Assembly: GCF_001687105.1 (NCBI RefSeq)
Contig: NZ_CP014595.1
Span: forward strand, 2,245,001 to 2,309,000
Source: Salipiger sp. CCB-MM3
GTDB taxonomy: Bacteria > Pseudomonadota > Alphaproteobacteria > Rhodobacterales > Rhodobacteraceae
Direction of reading: 5' to 3'
Length of the DNA: 64,000 nucleotides
The position numbers and the translations under genes were made by a program. Of this stretch, positions 60,135 through 64,000 are shown piece after piece (position 1 is the stretch's first letter; each line of letters opens with the position of its first letter). The notes beneath the pieces were generated by a model. That model was not told the origin of the DNA. It did no database searches and saw only the letters and a list, made by a program, of their open reading frames with translations.

Positions 60135-60491
60135 ATGGAGAAATCCCTTTTCGAAAAGTATGGCGGCTTTTCCGTCGTCAGCAAGATCGTCCTCGACCTC
60201 TACGACCGGCTTCTCGACGATGACGACGTCGGCCCGTTCTTCGATGAGATCGACATGGCGCGCATCGTCGACCACCAGACCAAATTCGTCTCGTCGCTGA
60301 TGGGTGGTCCGGCGTCCTACACCGACGAGCAAATCCGCCGGATGCACAGGCATCTCGATATCCAGCAGGCCCATTTCGACAAGCTGCAGGGGCTGCTGCG
60401 CGCCACGCTCGCCGACCACGGCGTCGCCCCCGAGGATCAGGAGATCATCCTTGGCGCCTTCGAGGCGCGGCGCGGACTGGTGACGGAGTAG
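60135..60491 (+). CDS. Group I truncated hemoglobin
   Basis: 118 residues, the standard 2-on-2 globin size. LFEKYGG, the B10 Tyr23 (DLYDRLL), the PFFDEID turn and the proximal His71 (MHRHLDI) followed by HFDKLQGLL are all in place. It should bind O2, NO or CO. ATG 60135 is chosen for its strong GGGGGAGG and because the globin fold starts there; an upstream ATG at 60066 would add 23 residues unlike the family. It is the first gene of a tight cluster with a cyclase (4-nt gap), a kinase and a response regulator, so a heme-based gas-sensing role is more likely than bulk detoxification. Confidence 0.9.
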   Translation: MEKSLFEKYGGFSVVSKIVLDLYDRLLDDDDVGPFFDEIDMARIVDHQTKFVSSLMGGPASYTDEQIRRMHRHLDIQQAHFDKLQGLLRATLADHGVAPEDQEIILGAFEARRGLVTE

Positions 60492-60495
60492 GCCC

Positions 60496-61548
60496 ATGAC
60501 CATCGCCGCGATCAACGAACAGCTGCTCAGGGCCATCGGGGTCGGGGTGGCGCTGCTCGATCTCGAGACGCTGCGGCTGCGCTTTTGCAACGACACCTTC
60601 CGCGGCTGGTTCGGCGAGATGGAGATCGGAAGCAATCTGCTCGACAACTTTCAGGACTTCGACACCGAGACGCTGCGCGCGGCGCTAAACGCCGAGGGCC
60701 GACACGCCACCGAGACCACCTTTCGCCTGCGCCGCCGCACGATGACCGTGGCGATGGATTTCAATCGCGCGCTCGACGAGGAAGAGCCGATCGTGGTGCT
60801 GGTGTGCCAGAACATCTCGCGCATCAAAGAGCTGGAGTCGATGATCGACAGCTACTCGGTGATGGTCGAGCGCAACACCCGCGAGATCAAGCGCGAGAAG
60901 GAGCAGGTCGAGAAACTGCTGCTCAACATGATGCCGCGCTCGGTCTATGAGGAATACAAGACCTTCGGTATCGTCACGCCCCGGCTTTACGATCCGGTTT
61001 CGGTGGTCTGTATCGACTTCATCGGCTTTGCCGAGATGGTCACCGCCCATGAGCCCGCGGTAATCGTGTCGGAACTCAATGACATCTACACCGCCTTCGA
61101 CCGGATCGGAGAGCAGTTCGGCTGTGCCCGGATCCGAGCGGTGGGCGATCTCTACATCGGTGTCGCGGGCATGCCCGATCCCACCGAGGACCACGCGCAG
61201 GCGGCGGCCAATGCGGCGATCCGCTTCATGCGCTACCTGCACCAGCGCAACGCCAGCCACCCGATCCAGTGGAGTTGCCGCGTCGGCATCGCCTCGGGGC
61301 CGGTGGTGGGCTCTGTGGTGGGGGTACAGAAATACATCTACGACGTCTTCGGCCCGGCGGTGATCTACGCCAGCCGCCTGCGCTACATGGCCGAGCCGAT
61401 GACGATCACCGGCAATGGTGCCGCGACGCAGAGCCTCGATGACCAGTTCACCGCCTCGGAGGTGGGGCGGCTGGCGCTCTCGGATGAGATCGAAGAGCTG
61501 GTGTTCCGCATAGAGGCCGAGCAGATGCGCGCGGCGCAGGGCGGCTGA
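60496..61548 (+). CDS. PAS domain plus class III adenylate/guanylate cyclase-like protein
   Basis: 350 residues, no membrane segment. A PAS-like domain (about 8-112) and a helical coiled coil (about 113-147) lead to a class III cyclase domain (about 165-325). Both metal Asp residues are present (Asp174 in VCIDFIG, Asp218 in AVGDLY), as are Asp283 (YDVFG) and the transition-state Arg294. However the purine-selecting Lys is Arg214 and the transition-state Asn is Ile290. Activity and nucleotide preference are therefore uncertain; it may be weak, atypical or regulatory. It sits 4 nt after the hemoglobin gene and 2 nt before the kinase gene. Confidence 0.85.
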   Translation: MTIAAINEQLLRAIGVGVALLDLETLRLRFCNDTFRGWFGEMEIGSNLLDNFQDFDTETLRAALNAEGRHATETTFRLRRRTMTVAMDFNRALDEEEPIVVLVCQNISRIKELESMIDSYSVMVERNTREIKREKEQVEKLLLNMMPRSVYEEYKTFGIVTPRLYDPVSVVCIDFIGFAEMVTAHEPAVIVSELNDIYTAFDRIGEQFGCARIRAVGDLYIGVAGMPDPTEDHAQAAANAAIRFMRYLHQRNASHPIQWSCRVGIASGPVVGSVVGVQKYIYDVFGPAVIYASRLRYMAEPMTITGNGAATQSLDDQFTASEVGRLALSDEIEELVFRIEAEQMRAAQGG

Positions 61549-61550
61549 TC

Positions 61551-63461
61551 ATGGCGGTGCGTTTCGATCCCTCGATGCCGGAGGCGGGCGCAGGCCCGGA
61601 CCGGCAGCCTTCGGACATGCTCGAAGAGGTGATCGACGCGCTGTCCGAGGGGCTCGCGATCTTCGACGAAAACGCCGTGCTCCTGCGCTTCAACTCGGGC
61701 TTTCACGAGATGAACCCGGCGCTCTCGGGGCTGCTCGAGCCGGGGCTGGACTGGGCGCTTTTGCTGCGCGAATGGGCGGCGCGCGGCGGGCTCACCGCCG
61801 AGGACGCCGAGCGGCTCAGCTTCATGGAGGCGCGGCTGGCCGGCGGCGACTGGATGGTCACGCCGCTGGAGCTCGAGAGCGGCGACCGGGTGTTCGAGCT
61901 ACTGCTGCGCAGCACCGCTGCGGGCGGCTTCGTTCTGGTGCAGACGGATGTCACCGAGCATCACGCCTTCGAAGAGGCCGAGCGCGCCGCCGATCAGCTG
62001 GTGCGCAAGGTGCTCGAGAACTGCCCGGCCAATATCATCATGTCGCGCGTCGGCGACGGCGAGGTGATCTACCGCTCGCCCGCCGCGACCGAGCTTCTGG
62101 GCAACGCCCCGCACACCCATGCGCATTTCGCCTCGCGCGCCGAGCGGGCCGATTTCATCACCGCCGTGCTGCCCGACGGGCGGGTGGACGACATGCCGGT
62201 GACCGGCGTCCGCGCCAGCGGCACGCGCTTTCCCAGCCTCGTCTCGGCACGGCTGATCCAATACCGCGGCGAGGATGTGCTGGTGTCCTCCACCGTCGAT
62301 GTCTCGAAGGAGGTGGACCTGCGCCGCCGCCTTGCCGAACAGCGTGAACAGATTTTTCAGGCCGAAAAGATGTCGGCGCTGGGTGAGCTGCTTGCTGGTG
62401 TGGCGCATGAGCTGAACAATCCGCTTTCGGTGGTCGTCGGCCACGCGCTGATGCTGCGCGACGAGGATATCTCGGACGACGTGCGGCGCCGGGTCGAGAA
62501 GATTTCCGAGGCCGCCGAGCGCTGCGCCCGCATCGTGAAATCCTTCCTCGCCATGGCCCGGCAGCAGCCCGCGCGGCTGGTGCCGATGGATATGGCCGAG
62601 ACGGCGCAGATGGCGGTCGACGCGCTGCGCAACGGGGCCGACGGTCTTGCGACGCGGGTTGAGGTCGAGATCGCGCCGGACCTGCCCAAGGTGCGCGGCG
62701 ATGCGCATCAGGTCTCGCAACTGGTGATCAACCTCGTGACCAACGCAGATCAGGCGATCGAGGAAAGCGGGATCGGCGATCTGATCCGCGTGACGCTGAG
62801 CCATGATCCGGGGGCGCAGATGGTCGAATTGCGCGTGGCCGACAATGGGCCGGGCATTCCCAAGGACATCCGCAGCCGCATCTTCGATCCGCTCTTCACC
62901 ACCAAGCCGGTGGGGTCGGGCACGGGGATCGGGCTGGCGCTCTGTCACCGGATCGCCACTGCCCACGCCGGGCAGATCAAGCTCGTCGAAGGCGGGCAGG
63001 GGGCGACGCTGGTCGTGCGGCTGCCGTCCACCGAGGCCGAGAGCGCCGGAGCGGGCGAGGGCCCGCGCGCCGCGCCTGCCGAGGCGCGTGGCGCGGTGCT
63101 TGTGGTCGATGACGAGCCCGACGTTTCTGACCTCATCCGCGAGATCTTGCTGCGCGATGGTTTCGACGTGGAGGTGGCGGGCACCGCCGAAGCCGCGCTG
63201 GAAAAGCTCGAGACGCGCGAGTTCGCGCTGATCCTGAGCGATCTCAATATGCCCGGCCTTGGCGGGCGGGGGTTCTACGAGCGGCTGATGCGCGACCGTC
63301 CCGGACAGGCGCGCCGCATGGGCTTTGTCACCGGCGACACGATGAGCCCGCAGGCCCGCGGCTTTCTCGACGGCGCAGGGCGGCCCTTCCTCGAAAAGCC
63401 CATCGCCCCTGACGAGTTGCGACGGCTGGCCCGCGCCATGCTCGAGGGGGGCGAAGGATGA
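61551..63461 (+). CDS. PAS hybrid sensor histidine kinase with C-terminal receiver
   Basis: 636 residues, soluble. PAS-like domains lie at about 20-140 and 150-255. The HisKA domain has phospho-acceptor His286 (GVAHELNNPLS), followed by an N box (NLVTNADQAIEE), G1 (DNGPGIP) and G2 (GTGIGLALC). After a short linker a receiver (about 515-636) has the acidic pair VDDEPD, phospho-acceptor Asp564 (LSDLNMPG) and Lys in LEKPI. It is translationally coupled to the following response regulator by a 4-nt overlap, and so is probably its cognate kinase. The sensory input may be a partner protein such as the hemoglobin. Confidence 0.92.
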   Translation: MAVRFDPSMPEAGAGPDRQPSDMLEEVIDALSEGLAIFDENAVLLRFNSGFHEMNPALSGLLEPGLDWALLLREWAARGGLTAEDAERLSFMEARLAGGDWMVTPLELESGDRVFELLLRSTAAGGFVLVQTDVTEHHAFEEAERAADQLVRKVLENCPANIIMSRVGDGEVIYRSPAATELLGNAPHTHAHFASRAERADFITAVLPDGRVDDMPVTGVRASGTRFPSLVSARLIQYRGEDVLVSSTVDVSKEVDLRRRLAEQREQIFQAEKMSALGELLAGVAHELNNPLSVVVGHALMLRDEDISDDVRRRVEKISEAAERCARIVKSFLAMARQQPARLVPMDMAETAQMAVDALRNGADGLATRVEVEIAPDLPKVRGDAHQVSQLVINLVTNADQAIEESGIGDLIRVTLSHDPGAQMVELRVADNGPGIPKDIRSRIFDPLFTTKPVGSGTGIGLALCHRIATAHAGQIKLVEGGQGATLVVRLPSTEAESAGAGEGPRAAPAEARGAVLVVDDEPDVSDLIREILLRDGFDVEVAGTAEAALEKLETREFALILSDLNMPGLGGRGFYERLMRDRPGQARRMGFVTGDTMSPQARGFLDGAGRPFLEKPIAPDELRRLARAMLEGGEG

Positions 63462-64000
63462 GCGATCACATCCTCATTTGCGACGACGAGCGGGACTTGC
63501 GCGAAATGCTTGCCGAGTATCTTGGCAAACATGGGTTTCGCACCACGCTCGCCGGGGGCGCCGACGACCTGCGCACCAGCCTTGCGGGCGCGCGCCCGGA
63601 TCTCATCCTGCTCGACATCAATATGCCCGGCGAGGACGGGCTATCGGTGCTGCGCAGCCTGCAGGGGCCCGAAGCGCCGATGGTGATCATGCTGACCGCG
63701 GCGGGCGATGTGATTGACCGGGTGGTGGGGCTGGAGATGGGCGCCGACGATTATCTCGCAAAACCGGTCGATCTGCGCGAGTTGGTCTCGCGCATCCGGG
63801 CGGTGCTGCGGCGGCGGCTCAGCGCGCCCGCCGAGGCCCCGCAAGAGCGCAGCCGCTTCCGCTTTGGCAAGGCGTGGCTCGATCTTGAGGCCGCCAAGCT
63901 CTTTGACGAAGACGGTGCCGAGATGCCGCTGACGGCGATGGAGTTCAACCTGCTGAAGCTTTTCGCGCGCAACCGGGGGCGCGTTCTGAACCGCGACCAG
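63458..64000 (+). CDS. OmpR-type response regulator (3' end outside the window)
   Basis: 181 residues visible. The receiver domain has CDDERD, phospho-acceptor Asp in LLDINMPG, and Lys in AKPVD; a winged-helix DNA-binding domain begins at about residue 130 and includes LTAMEFNLLKLF. The gene runs off the window before its stop. ATG 63458 overlaps the kinase stop (ATGA). It should be phosphorylated by the upstream hybrid kinase and act as a transcription factor for unknown targets. Confidence 0.92.
   Translation, partial: MSDHILICDDERDLREMLAEYLGKHGFRTTLAGGADDLRTSLAGARPDLILLDINMPGEDGLSVLRSLQGPEAPMVIMLTAAGDVIDRVVGLEMGADDYLAKPVDLRELVSRIRAVLRRRLSAPAEAPQERSRFRFGKAWLDLEAAKLFDEDGAEMPLTAMEFNLLKLFARNRGRVLNRDQ

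Overview
The window is high-GC alphaproteobacterial DNA, most likely Rhodobacteraceae (roseobacter-type). The evidence is the 23S and 5S sequences, the many tripartite TRAP and dipeptide-type ABC transporters, and the dense operons whose genes overlap by ATGA. It opens inside an rRNA operon: 23S lacking about 69 nt at its 5' end, then 5S, with no tRNA after 5S. I see no insertion sequence, integrase, CRISPR array or tRNA. I count 51 protein genes, the last cut by the window end. All family calls come from reading motifs; no database search was run.

Layout. 3.3-5.3 kb: HWE-type hybrid histidine kinase. 5.3-9.1 kb: LysR regulator divergent from a FAD/Fe-S D-2-hydroxyacid (2-hydroxyglutarate-like) dehydrogenase. 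9.3-14.3 kb: DeoR/GlpR-type regulator and a three-gene polyol-phosphate operon (GlpA-like dehydrogenase, partner FAD protein, GlpK-like kinase). 14.7-18.2 kb: gamma-glutamyltransferase-family protein with an SDR, convergent with a hydroxyacid dehydrogenase. 18.2-23.6 kb: LysR regulator, then a creatininase-TRAP-RraA operon. 23.9-33.0 kb: operon of ATP-dependent hydantoinase/oxoprolinase HyuAB plus a Dpp-type ABC importer containing a permease-ATPase fusion; a GntR gene is divergent. 34.3-42.1 kb: FAD oxidoreductase, second TRAP transporter, second HyuAB pair. 42.3-46.5 kb: RidA plus a three-subunit opine/hydroxyproline-oxidase-like dehydrogenase, divergent from a LysR gene. 46.5-53.5 kb: second Dpp importer ending in an M32 carboxypeptidase. 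53.7-59.0 kb: GntR-type regulator and five translationally coupled genes (creatininase family, ketopantoate-reductase-like, SDR, NodB/PuuE-like hydrolase, Ntn asparaginase). 59.0-59.9 kb: EamA permease. 60.1-64.0 kb: truncated hemoglobin, PAS cyclase, PAS hybrid kinase, OmpR-type response regulator (partial).

From about 14.7 to 59 kb the theme is uptake and opening of amide, cyclic-amide and peptide bonds. There are two TRAP and two Dpp importers, two HyuAB pairs, two creatininase-family proteins, a GGT, a carboxypeptidase, an asparaginase and a NodB/PuuE-type hydrolase, with FAD dehydrogenases and RidA to process amines and imines. The two loci most likely to hold something undescribed are the coupled operon at 53.7-59.0 kb, where three unrelated amide-hydrolase folds sit with two reductases, and the globin-cyclase-kinase-regulator locus at the right end, whose cyclase has altered active-site residues.
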